DNA from: Lunularia cruciata
Lineage: Eukaryota > Streptophyta > Marchantiopsida > Lunulariales > Lunulariaceae
Assembly: GCA_948567375.1 (NCBI GenBank)
Contig: OX419756.1
Coordinates: 73,112,333 to 73,176,332, forward strand
Direction of reading: 5' to 3'
DNA length: 64,000 nt
A program made the translations under genes and the position numbers. Shown here in pieces: positions 24,130-33,824 of the stretch (its first letter is position 1; every line of letters starts with the position of its first letter). A model generated the notes under the pieces. That model worked only from the letters and a program-made list of their open reading frames with translations. It made no database searches and was not told the DNA's origin.

Positions 24130-25407
24130 TATGGTACTTTAGAGTTCATGTATGACTTATGGGTGAGTTGTGCTACTATAGTGTATGATGTGGTGTTGAC
24201 AATGATGTATGTTGCATAGCAATGTTGTCACGCCATTTGTAGTTCCACATCTAGCTGCTCGGACACTAGAGTTCCAGTGATAGTAGTTAGAGTTATTCTA
24301 GCAATTTCTCAAGGACTACTTTCCGACAGTCATATTTAGTGTTCGGGGTACTGACTTCACGGTGGGGCCCACCGTCACTTTGCACCGTTTGCACCGTCGA
24401 GTGTGCCATCAGCGGGACCGTTAGGGTTTCAATGCTAGCTCGAGTCTAGGGGGTATAGTTTCAAAGTGAGCTCCAGAGAGCTCACTTCTCTGATGTTGAG
24501 CCTTCGAGTTCCTGGCTATGGTGGACAGAGGCCGGCGAGCATCACCTGGATTCTCTATGCTTGAGTGGGTGTGGCTTGACTGTAATCAGTGCCCAATTGT
24601 TGGCAGTTTATAGAGTGACAGATCAAGTACTGATCTGAGTTGAGTTGAGTTGAAAGTGTTAAGCAATCTGATTACATCAGAGAAGTGAAGTCAGGGGGAA
24701 ATCGGGTGCAGGAATGTTGAGTGTTGGTGGTATCTCCAAGCTCGGTGGATCGTGGTAGCTCAATTCAAGTTCTATGTTTCCCTAGTGTGCAGAAGCTCGT
24801 TCAAGTGATTCAGATTTGGCAATTAGGCGGATGGTGTGCGGAAGCGCTGGCCAAATTTTGAGCAAAGAAGGAGCAATTTTTGAGCAGTGTTGTGATTTTG
24901 AGCTCATGAGGTGAAGGCAGGACCAATCTGATGCGAGTTGGGCTCAAAAAGTGAAATTGAAGGTGGAGCTGGGAAGCTCTTCTCATGAAATTGTGATTTG
25001 GAAAAACCCGTTTTGTCAATTTGGCTCGAGTGGAAAGTTAGCGGGGGATTTGGCGGACAGCCATCTTTAGAGGCTTTGAGGCATAGGGTTTTGGGCTATG
25101 AGAGGCTACGAAGGCCTAGCAAGCTAGCTTGCTGGCGTGAGGCTAGCTAGTTTAGAGTAGATCTTGGTCATTGGTTTGCAAAATCTGCCTTTCTTGCTAG
25201 ATTGTGCGCAACAGGGTTTGACCCCTAGATCTCTTGGTCCTAGACTAGTGCCCTAGCCAACTGGTCCACCCTCACTTGTTGTCCTAGTGACTGGGCCACT
25301 GTTATCTATACACATGTAGCTTTGGCTAGGAGAGGCAGTTTGATCCCATTCTTGGTGATCCTGGTAGCTTAGGACTTAGATACGAACTGCTTTTATGTCA
25401 AATGCCA
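24130..25407 (+). repeat. LTR shared by copies E (3') and D (5')
   Basis: 1278 bp, beginning TATGGTACTTTAGAG (TGTGGCACTTTAGAG at 33268) and ending AATGCCA. It follows the E PHD/PPT region directly and precedes the D primer site directly. The conserved inverted repeat AAGTGAGCT...AGCTCACTT is at 24464-24487. Confidence 0.85.
25203..25270 (-). other. tRNA-like block inside the LTR
   Basis: The minus strand reads like a tRNA: GTTGGCTAGGGCAC resembles the D arm/A box, and GGGGTCAAACCC (GGTTCAAACCC in copy E, 10445-10512) resembles the T arm/B box at roughly normal spacing. Anticodon and acceptor stems do not pair cleanly, so it is not called a tRNA gene. It is absent from the copy B LTR. Confidence 0.45.
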
Positions 25408-25409
25408 AA

Positions 25410-25424
25410 TGGTAGCAGAGTCAG
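25410..25424 (+). other. Primer binding site of copy D
   Basis: TGGTAGCAGAGTCAG lies two bases after the LTR end. It differs from the common initiator-Met site TGGTATCAGAGC at two of twelve positions. Confidence 0.65.
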
Positions 25425-25734
25425 TCCCGTGTTGTGTTATGAGATGGAGGGTTTTTGTTTAGATTTCTTGTGATTGGATCCCCTCCATTCTATGCTTCCT
25501 ATTTGTGCACCACGTGTGTATGAGGTGCCCTGACTTTTGAGCGTTGGTGCTCTGGTGTGCTCTTGGTGGTGAGGCTGGAGTGATGACCAGTCAGACTACC
25601 TTTGTTTCTCTCTGGTGAGGCAGGAAGTGATGACTTGCAGACCATGAGAGTGCGTGTTATGATGGCAGGTTATAGGTTGCCTTTCCCCTAGTGTAGTTAT
25701 CTCGGTTAGAGTTACATTAGTGGGTGGTGTCTAG

Positions 25735-27763
25735 TTGATGTTGGCACGTGGTGGTGTTGGCACTTGGTGGGGCACTTGCGGTTGCGACTTGTGGTTGCAA
25801 TTGGTGGTTCGGGTTTGCTGTTGCAGTTACGTGGTCACGACGGAGTTCTTTGGAGATTCCAGAGGAGTTAGCCCTACAATACGTAGTGGGTTTACTTGGA
25901 GTGGTGCTCGGTATCAGCCTGTATCTCAGGTCCAAGTGAGGGAGGAGATTGACTCTGAGTTGGAGTTTGACATAGGAGCTGATTCAGTTGAGAGTGCACT
26001 TGGTGTGTCCGCACCGTTGTTGTGGGACATGGACAAGATTTATGGGGCCTCCAAAGACCCTAAGCGTTACTCTGGTATAGTGGGTACCATTGAGTTGGAT
26101 GACTTCATCCAGGAGTTCGATAGTTGGTGTGATCTGCAGCAAATGCGGAACCTGACTTTGTTCACACCTTTCATGGCATGGAAGGGGTTGTTTCAGCATC
26201 TGGAGGGTCTGCCAATGGATGATTACCATGAGTTCAGGAGAGCTCATTTGGAGGAGATTGAGTTATGGAGACAGTATTGGTCTCCACACTATGTTTCCAT
26301 CACTTCACGCTTGGTGGCCAGGAGTAGATCAGCTATACCCACGAGTTCTAGCTTGAGTAGTGTTGGTGGAGCTAGTGTTGGTGCACTAGCTGGAGATAGT
26401 GTGGTACCGGGGTTTAACTCCATGGTTGAGTTCTTCCTATGTTTGAGGTAAAACTACCAAGGAGTGTGGACTGACAAGTTGAGGAGCTTGCAAGAGTTCC
26501 AGCGGAAGGCTAGAGAGAGCCTACGCGAGGCATACACTCGCATGAGGCGGCTGATCAGTTTCACTCAGGGAGTTACTGAGACCCAGGCAGTCCAGTTTTG
26601 GTATGGGATACTGGACAGGGAGTTGCGACATAGAGTTTGTGATGCTACGTTGCTGTAGGCTACTTCACCCACTTTGGCAGTAGTCTTTGGTTTGGCTGAG
26701 CGTATTGAGCTCAACATGGTGGAGGAGAGAGTGGTGACATCTGGATTTGGTAGGGAGACCTCATCCACGGCTGTGACTTCTTCTAGAGTGCAGCAGAGTG
26801 CACCACGCCCAGTTGGTTTTCGAGGATAGGGTGGACAGCCCAGATCCTATGGAGCGAGTGGAGGGCCTAGTGGAGTTAGACCCTTACCCTCATTTTTGGG
26901 TCAGCAGCAGCCAATGAGTGGTGGTATTGCTTGTTGGACTTGTGGTGGACCTCACTATAGGAGAGAGTGTACTCAGGGTAGCGGACCTGATACCTCTGGT
27001 GCATCACAGCCAGCACAGAGGCAGTGTGAGCACTGCCACAGATTTGGTCACACTAGTGACCGGTGTTTTGACCTACACCTAGAGTTACGGAGTGGTAGGG
27101 CTGCTATGGCAAGTAGTAGAAGAGCTCCAATTCATGGAGGACGAGGTGGTAGAGGTGGTGGTAGAGGATCTACACCTAGTAGGGGTGCATTACCTGCCCT
27201 TACTTCTGACACAACTATGGCTACTCGGATTGAGCAATTGGAGCAGAGATTGGCTAGTATGGCTATTGCTCAGAGGAGATCAGATTTGGGTGTTGAGGCT
27301 TCCACCTCATATGCTAGTGATAGAGATGCTTTGGACTTCATGTGCGGAGCAGTACAGGTGGATGCATCTGTAGCAGTGACTAGGAGTGCAATACGTGCTC
27401 CAGAGCCTAGAGGAGCATTAGTGGAGTTGGACCCACAAAGAGGAGAGGTTGGGAGACAGGTCAGACTTCCCCAGTCTTTCACGCTATCTGAGGCATTGTA
27501 GACAACATCCATGGTTCCTAGATGTCCCAATGCAGGTGTGGTAGGTGGTGATGGAGTACATGATGGACTACCTATTAGTCAGCCACCTACTACTACACAG
27601 GCTGAGTCTAGCATGATGTTGGGGGCGGCTCAGCTGATTATGCAGCATCCTTTGTTTTCAGCCAGTGACATGTTTACATTGGGGGTTGACCTAGCCCCAG
27701 TGTTCCGGTTGGCTGCCACAATGTGTGAGAGTAGGGATGGTGCAATTCCTACTATTGGAGCAT
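25735..27763 (+). pseudogene. gag of copy D
   Basis: The N-terminal part (to 26451) contains the capsid-like core IELDDFIQEFDSWCDL and FTPFMAWKGLFQHLEG. After stops at 26449-26451 (TAA), near 26,658 and near 26,829 (TAG) comes the nucleocapsid part. It has two zinc knuckles, CWTCGGPHYRREC (C-x2-C-x3-H-x4-C) and CEHCHRFGHTSDRC (C-x2-C-x4-H-x4-C), at about 26,931-27,066, then a Gly/Arg-rich tail. Further TAG codons at 27,499 and 27,763 precede the protease. Alignment to copies B and E indicates CAG or CAA at several of these stops. The product would form the particle and bind RNA. Confidence 0.85.
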
Positions 27764-27765
27764 AG

Positions 27766-28300
27766 GTGGTTGGTAGTGGAGGTGACTTGGTTGAGGAGCA
27801 TGGGATCCGTTCAGCAACCAGTGGTTTATGGCAGGCAACAACGGCTAGACTGGAGGAGTTGCCAACTAGACCGGCCTTTGAGAGAGTGCGGTTTACACCT
27901 AGTGTTGTCCTATTGGATAACCAAAGGGGGATTTTTTGTTTGGTGGGACCTTCAGGGAAGGTCTATACACCACAGAGAGTCTTGTTAGACTCTGGTGCGC
28001 AGCCCCTTATGTTGGGGAAGGCTGTAATTGTCGATCTGGAGTTACGGAAGACCGATGTGGAGAGGTGTACATTTCAGATCCAGACATCTCTAGGTGGTGG
28101 TTTGACACAGTACATCACACGTGGGGAGCTTGTTGTCCAGGTTCAGCCTGGTCATCTGACTGATAGCTCGGTGGTGAGAGCTCAAGCTATTGCGACGATA
28201 GTTGAGTCATATGATGTGCTAGTTGGGGGAGCAATGTTATACCCTATGGGTTTCAGCATTGACTATTGGGAGGAGATAGCCTCTTATAGACCTGGTTGGA
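27766..28300 (+). pseudogene. Aspartic protease of copy D pol
   Basis: The frame reads VYTPQRVLLDSGAQPLMLGK, with the catalytic D-S-G-A loop near 27,985-28,000. A YDVLVGGAMLYPMGF stretch follows, corresponding to the second hydrophobic loop of retropepsins (DIILGMDWL in Ty3). It cleaves the polyprotein in related elements. It is open and continuous with the DNMT N-terminus in one 390-codon frame (27766-28938), which shows that the protease and methyltransferase were one polyprotein. Confidence 0.8.
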
Positions 28301-29765
28301 AATCTGGTGAGGGACGGGTATGTCGCCTACTAGTACGCTTCAGTAGTGGCAGTCTTGGCTCACTACAGTCCGGGACCATGGCAACATCAGTTTTAGCTTT
28401 CAGCGATGTAGTTACTTGGCCTAGTGACTTGTTGGAGGAGAACGCCCATGCAGAGGATACTCCAGTACCAGAGGAGATCACTCGGCTTTGGAGTACGAGT
28501 GGGATTGTTCCATCCACCTTGGATGTTCCATTGTGGAGTTTAGAGGAGGCATTGCAGCAGCATGCAGATCAGTTGGTGCAGCAGGCTTGGAGTGGAGCCT
28601 TTGTACCATCAAGGGATGAGTGTGAGGATGAGCCTCCAGAGGCAATTGCTTTGACACCTCTGGATACCACACTCATTGCTTGGAAGTATCCAATAGAGGA
28701 GATATGTCTATTGGAGTTGTTTGGTGGGATCAACACCGGACTAGCTGCGGTGTTACAGGCGGGTATACAAGTACAGAGGTACTTGTATGTAGAGAGAGAT
28801 GAGACTGCTAGGCGAGTCTCTCTACATCATGTGTCACACTTGGCCTATCGGTATCCGGAGTTATTACCGATGTCAGCAGTCAGAGGTTACCAAAAGGCCT
28901 TACCAGGAGACATTTCTTTATTGGGGCGCATGACCTAAAGAGATATGGGCCTATTCACTTGGTGATTTCTGGATGGCCATGTCAGGGACATACACGTGCG
29001 GGCCACGGTTTGGGTCTTTAGGATCCTCGTTCTGGTGTGTTTTGGGAGATGTTACGGATACTACGACATCTCAAGGTTCATCAGTCTGTTTCTTTAGCTT
29101 ACCTTTTGGAGAACGTTCCATTGATGGGTGATTCTCGCACTATAGTGGTGGCGAGTACACATCAAGTCCATTCATGGATGGGACCTACTGTATTGTTAGA
29201 TGCAGCCAGAGTGGGATCACGGGCTCATCGTCTTCGTCTTTGGTGGACAAACTTCTTACCCAGAGAGGTTCTACAGTGTAGTTATGATGGGATTCAGCGA
29301 CTAGACCACATTCTTGTTGATGATATCTTGGATGCTGGATGTCAGTCTTAGACAGCGGTAGTGGCTGATAGGTCACCTATGGTAGTGGTGAACCTAGTTG
29401 GACAGCCTAGAGCTGCATTTCCCACACTCATGAGTTTCCCAAGCTCTCATGCTTTTTGAGAGGGAGGACCTGGACTTGTTTGGGACTCACAGTTACAGCA
29501 GTTGGTGGAGCCCAATGCTGATGAGAGAGAGCGGGCGATGGGTTTTTGCACAGGTATTACCGCTGTTCCAGCAGTGTCAGAGGCATCTAGGCATCAGGTG
29601 TTAGGTCAGGCTATGGACTTGAACTGTTTGACCTGGGTTGTGAGCCTTGGCTTGGCAAAGCAGCATAGGATGCGCTTGATAGGCATCACCACTTGGACAC
29701 TTGTGAGCCCTGTGCCTATCGAGACGATTCAAGCATATACTGGGGGCGATGGACCGAGTGGATAG
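28301..29765 (+). pseudogene. C5 cytosine DNA methyltransferase domain in copy D pol
   Basis: A linker of about 130 residues leads to motif I, LLELFGGINTGLAAVL (SAM binding, near 28,708-28,750), then YLYVERDETARR (motif II-like acidic residue). Motif IV, GWPCQGHTRAG, has its catalytic Cys codon at 28980-28982. Motif VI is ENV near 29,112, and motif VIII is AHRLRLWWTNFLPR near 29,220-29,265. Motif IX/X-like PNADERERAMGF and RHQVLGQAMDLN lie near 29,510-29,620. The order is canonical, not permuted as in DRM, and motif VIII resembles DNMT3. Breaks: one base lost in the G run at 28923-28926 puts motif I out of frame with motif IV. TAG occurs at 29019-29021 and near 29,348, TGA near 29,457, and TAG near 29,762. 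Family members methylate C5 of cytosine in DNA. Here the natural target is unknown. Confidence 0.88.
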
Positions 29766-31568
29766 GGTATTCTTGGGACACATCCAATAGCTACTAGGGA
29801 GAGTGGTCTACTTGGAGTCCATCCAGGTGAGCATGGGCTACTTGGATTACACCCTTGGTCCACATGGGATGCAGCTAGAGGACGTGTGGAGCTTGCAGCC
29901 AGAGTGGAGGGAGTTTTTCACACAGAGGTTGGGACCTCTAGTGGTCGAGAGCATGACACTATTGCTCCCAAGGGCCCAGTGTAGCAGCCAGTCAATACAT
30001 CTTCCACTCCTACTACACTTACAGAGGATACTCAGGAGCCAGATCTTGGACCCAAGCTTATTGGAGAGGAAAGACGGAGGGTTTGGAGGTTCTTGAGGAG
30101 TCACACGAGTTGTTTTGCCTTCAGTATGAAGGATTTGGGTGCTCTGAAGGGACCAGGTATACGGATTGAGCTGACTAGCAACACACCAGTTTTCCGACGT
30201 CCTTATCCATATAGTGAGATGGAGAGGACATTGATTCAGAGCCGGAGTAGTGACCTTTTTGAGGCTGGTTTGGTGGAGATTTCACATGGAGAGTATGCAT
30301 CAGCGACAATGATGCCAGCCAAGAAGGATATACATGGCAACTATACAGATAGGCGGATGTATGGAGATTACCGTCCTATCAACCGACAGACCAGGGCTAA
30401 TTGGTATGCCATGCCTACACCGGAGGAGATTTTTGATGCGATTGGGCATGCAAAGGTCTTCAGTACTTTGGATCTTCGAGCGGGATATCATCAGTTGCCA
30501 ATTAGGGAGGAGGATAAGTCCAAGACAACATTTTGGGCTATTGATCCTCACGGCAAGGATGTGTTATATCAGTGGAGGTTCTTACCATTTGGGTTGAAGA
30601 ATGCTCCTGCTGAGTTCCAGAGGGTCATGGATAGGATCCTAGCTGGATTGGATTTTGCTCGGTGCTATATTGATGACATTTTGGTTTATAGCACTACTAT
30701 GGAGGAGCATGAGAGACAGTTGTTGGAGGTGTTTGAGAGGTTGAGATCTCATGGACTCAAATTACATCCTGGGAAGTGTAGGTTCTTCCACGAGCAGGTT
30801 GAGTATTTGGGTCATACTATCTACCCCAAAGGACTTGGTGTTCAGCAGACCAAGGTGGAGGCTATTGCACATATTCCTCGGCCTACGGATGTGAGCAGAG
30901 TGCGAGCATTCCTTGGGTTGGAAAACTTCTATCGCCGCTATGTTAGAGGATTTAGTGCCATTGCCAAGGCCTTGACAAAGCTGACCAAGCTTACACAGGA
31001 GTGGTGTTGGGGAGATGAGCAGGAGAGAGCTTTTGTAGAGCTCAAGGAGAGGTTGACATTTGCTCCTATTTTGAGGAGACCGATCAGGGGACGACCATTT
31101 CAGGTTCACACTGATTGGAGTATGTTGGGGCTTGGAGCGGTGCTCACCCAGCATGATGATGATGGGAAGGAGTTTGTGGTGGCCTATGCTAGTCGCTCCA
31201 ACAATTCAGCGGAGGTGAAGTATAGTTCATATGAGGGAGAGTGCTTGGCAGCAATTTGGGCAGTAGCACATTTCCAATGTTACCTGTTTGGTAACCCCTT
31301 CACTCTCATCATTGATCATCAGCCGTTGAAGTGGTTGATGGAGTCCGACAAGCTTTCAGGGAAGCTTGCACGATGGGCTTTGATTTTACATGAGTATGAT
31401 TTCACGGTTGTTCACAGACCTGGAGTGGTGAACCATGATGCAGATGGGTTGAGTAGAAACCCATGTCCCAGCCAGCAGGATCAGACCGAAGCACGTTGGC
31501 ATGGTGAGACAGATGAGGAGATGGTGCCAGGTTGGCATGCATCGGCCTTTCTATGTATATTTGCATAG
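29766..31568 (+). CDS. Reverse transcriptase and RNase H of copy D
   Basis: A long open stretch with 491 codons after the Met at 30093. RT motifs in order are EAGLVEIS, MYGDYRPINRQT, STLDLRAGYHQLPI, FLPFGLKNAPAEFQR and the catalytic CYIDDILVYS (YIDD). The connection ENFYRRYVRGF leads to RNase H, with Asp in FQVHTDWS, Glu in YEGECLAAIW and Asp in IIDHQPLKWLM, then HRPGVVNHDADGLSR. Upstream, 29,766-30,092 continues the same polyprotein across a TAG near 29,983. It is typical of Ty3/gypsy pol. This is part of a broken polyprotein, not an independent gene. Confidence 0.9.
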
Positions 31569-31571
31569 GCT

Positions 31572-32753
31572 TTGGTGGTATCTCTCTCAGCGCATACAGG
31601 AGGAGTTATTGAGGTCACAGATCCAGAGAGTGAAGATATTGGTACAGTTCAGCAAGACATTCATGATGATGTCTTAGTGATGGGCTATCTTTGCACTAGT
31701 GTTGTGGGTGGCACAGTTGGGGCCAAGGAGAGAGATCGTGTTCTTCAGCAAACCAGATGGTTCAGATTGGAGGGTAGACACGTTTTGCGTGTATGGGAGG
31801 ATGGTAGAGTGCGAGTAGTACCACTTCCATCACAGAGACTACAGTTGGTCCGTCATGCTCATGAGGAGCTAGGACATTTTGGAGTAAAGTGTATGTATAG
31901 CTTACTCTAGAGTCATTATTGGTGGTGCGGCATGCAGACCAAGGTACAGCAGTTTGTTGCCAGATGTGTGGTTTGTGACCGAGTTAGAGCATCATTCAAT
32001 GCTCCTACGCCACAGTTACACCCATTACCTATCATGGGATTGGGTTATCATTGGAGTTTGGACTTCATTGGACCTTTACCGCTGACTGTGAGACATCATC
32101 GGTATGTTTTGGTGATGGTGGAGCACTTCTCCAAGTAGATTGAGTTGGTGGCACTTCTTGATAAGTCTAGTGAAGGGACAACTTACTTGTTCTTGGATCG
32201 AGTTCTTAGTCATTTTGGTGCACCAGCTGAGGTTTTGACTGATCAGGGTACAGAGTTCTTGGGAGAGTTTCAGGTCTTGTGTGACAAGGCTTTGATTGAT
32301 CATTGTACTACATCCCGAGATCACCCTGAGGCAGACGGCTTAGCAGAGAGAGTGGTTCAGACGGTGAAGAGAGGATTGCGAAAGTATGGTTTGCAAAGAG
32401 GCCACTTGGGAGATTGGGATCTCCAGTTACCTTGGTTGGCCATGGGCTATCGGTTCAGCCGGCAAGCCTCCTTAGCATCCTTCTCTCCATACTTTCTACT
32501 CTATGGACAAGATCCAGATTTACTTGCAGCCATTTGTCGAGATGCTATTATAGTTTTGGACTTGAATGACCCCGATGTATGGATGAGCGCATGTTCTCAG
32601 CAGGCAGAGATCTTTCGAAGAGTGATGCCGATGGCCTTTGAGAACTTGGCGATTGCTCAGCATAGAGATACTTTACGCTATGCGACCATTCGAGGAGGAG
32701 GTTATAGACCCTCAATCCGTCGATTTCATCCATGCGACTATGTATATCTATAG
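31572..32753 (+). pseudogene. Integrase of copy D
   Basis: The N-terminal zinc-binding HHCC site is seen as HAHEELGHFG and CVVC. Catalytic residues are Asp in WSLDFIGPLPL, Asp in LTDQGTEFLGEF and Glu in ADGLAERVVQTVK, with about 34 residues between the last two (DDE type). TAG codons near 31,908 and 32,137 interrupt the core. At the second, copy E has TGG. Two TAG codons at about 32,752-32,757 separate it from the PHD segment. Integrase joins element cDNA to host DNA. Confidence 0.85.
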
Positions 32754-32798
32754 TAGATAGCACCGACGACACTTGATGTTTCTACAGGCCGCACTATC

Positions 32799-33098
32799 TT
32801 GAGAGTGCGTGAGGTTTTGCCATCTGGAATCCTTGTGTTAGAAGGATGTGATGGTGTTGTTTGGAAGGATCATGTGCGCAATTGTGCGCCATGCCACCTT
32901 CCAAACATTGATGGTACTATGGACCCAAGCTTGGCACTTGTACCTGCAGGCTTGAGGTGTATGTTATGTGGCTCTTCTGGTGAAGCTGCTACTATGTTAG
33001 TGTGTGATAGCTGTTTGAGAGGATGGCATATGGCATGTATGACTCCTCCCCTCACGGTGGTTCCTCAGGGACAGTGGTTATGTCCTAGATGTACTTGA
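32799..33098 (+). CDS. Integrase C-terminal tail with PHD finger, copy D
   Basis: The frame continues the integrase C-terminus (VREVLPSGILVLEGCDGVVW) and ends in a C4HC3 PHD finger. That has CMLC at 32958-32969, then CDSC, the RGWHMAC block giving His and Cys, a conserved Trp (GQWLC) and the last pair CPRC just before the stop. PHD fingers usually read histone H3 tails. The position is that of the chromodomain in chromoviruses, so a targeting role for integration is inferred. It is open in this copy. It probably belonged to the pol polyprotein, since the only breaks upstream are TAG codons. Confidence 0.85.
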   Translation: MRVREVLPSGILVLEGCDGVVWKDHVRNCAPCHLPNIDGTMDPSLALVPAGLRCMLCGSSGEAATMLVCDSCLRGWHMACMTPPLTVVPQGQWLCPRCT

Positions 33099-33252
33099 CC
33101 TATAGCTAGTTCATTCTTTATATGGTATAGATTGCAGACAGGCAACTAACGATGGGGCTCCATAGCATCCGGCCTCCTGATCTTTACCCATTAGAGGGTA
33201 TACCATATACTTAGAGTAGATGGCTATCTGGAGTTAGAGGGACCTAACCGCC

Positions 33253-33267
33253 AGCTAGGGGGGCGAT
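33253..33267 (+). other. Polypurine tract of copy D
   Basis: The G-rich stretch AGCTAGGGGGGCGAT lies directly before the LTR start TGTGGCAC. It marks the internal/3' LTR boundary. Confidence 0.7.
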
Positions 33268-33824
33268 TGTGGCACTTTAGAGTCTATGTATGACTTATGT
33301 GTGGGTTGTGCTTCTATAGTGTATGGTGTTGACAGCGATGTATGTTGTGTAGCGATGTATATACGCACGATAACTGTCACGCCATTTGTAGTTCCGCATC
33401 TAGCTGCTCGGACACTGGAGTTCCAGTGATAGTAGTTAGAGTTATTCTAGCAGTTTCTCAAGGACTACTTTCCGACAGTCAGATTTGGTGTTCAGGGTAT
33501 TGACTTCACGGTGGGGCCCACCGTCACTTTGCACCGTTCACACCGTCAAGTGTGCCGTCAGCGGGACCGTTAGGGTTTCAGTGCTAGCTCAAGTCTAGGG
33601 GGTATAGTTTTGAAGTGAGCTCCAGAGAGCTCACTTCTCTGATGTTGAGCCTTTGAGTTCCTGGCTATGGTGGACAGAGGCCGACGAGCATCACCTGGAT
33701 TCTCCATGCTTGAGTGGGTGTGCCTTGACTGTAATCAGTGCCCAGTTGTTGGCAGTTTATAGAGTGACAGATCAAGTACTGATCTGAGTTGAGTTGAGTT
33801 GAAAGTGTTAAGCAATCTGATTAT
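33268..33824 (+). repeat. 3' LTR of copy D, truncated
   Basis: It matches the first ~545 bp of the LTR at 24130 and stops at CAATCTGATTA, where the full LTR continues CATCAGAGAAG. The inverted repeat GAAGTGAGCT...AGCTCACTTC is at 33612-33637. Confidence 0.88.

Larger units (their letters stand above)
24130..33824 (+). mobile_element. Family 1 (DNMT-PHD type) Ty3 element, copy D, best preserved
   Basis: A nearly complete element of about 9.7 kb: 5' LTR, PBS, gag with two zinc knuckles, aspartic protease, C5 cytosine methyltransferase, RT, RNase H, integrase, PHD finger, PPT and partial 3' LTR. The RT-RNase H part is one open frame of 491 codons. Other parts carry a few stops, mostly TAG where relatives have CAG, and one single-base deletion in the DNMT. 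No target-site duplication is visible because the left LTR is shared with copy E and the right LTR is truncated. Confidence 0.92.

Noticed and set aside
25203..25270. Functional tRNA gene on the minus strand
   Set aside because: A-box-like and B-box-like parts are present, but the acceptor and anticodon stems do not pair well. It is kept only as a tRNA-like block.
28301..29765. A host DNMT gene that happens to lie between transposon fragments
   Set aside because: It is continuous in one frame with the element protease upstream, and RT follows directly. Two other copies of the element have the same sequence at the same place.
1..33824. Endogenous pararetrovirus
   Set aside because: LTRs, PBS, PPT, integrase and 5-bp target-site duplications identify LTR retrotransposons. 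No movement protein or caulimovirid coat protein was seen.
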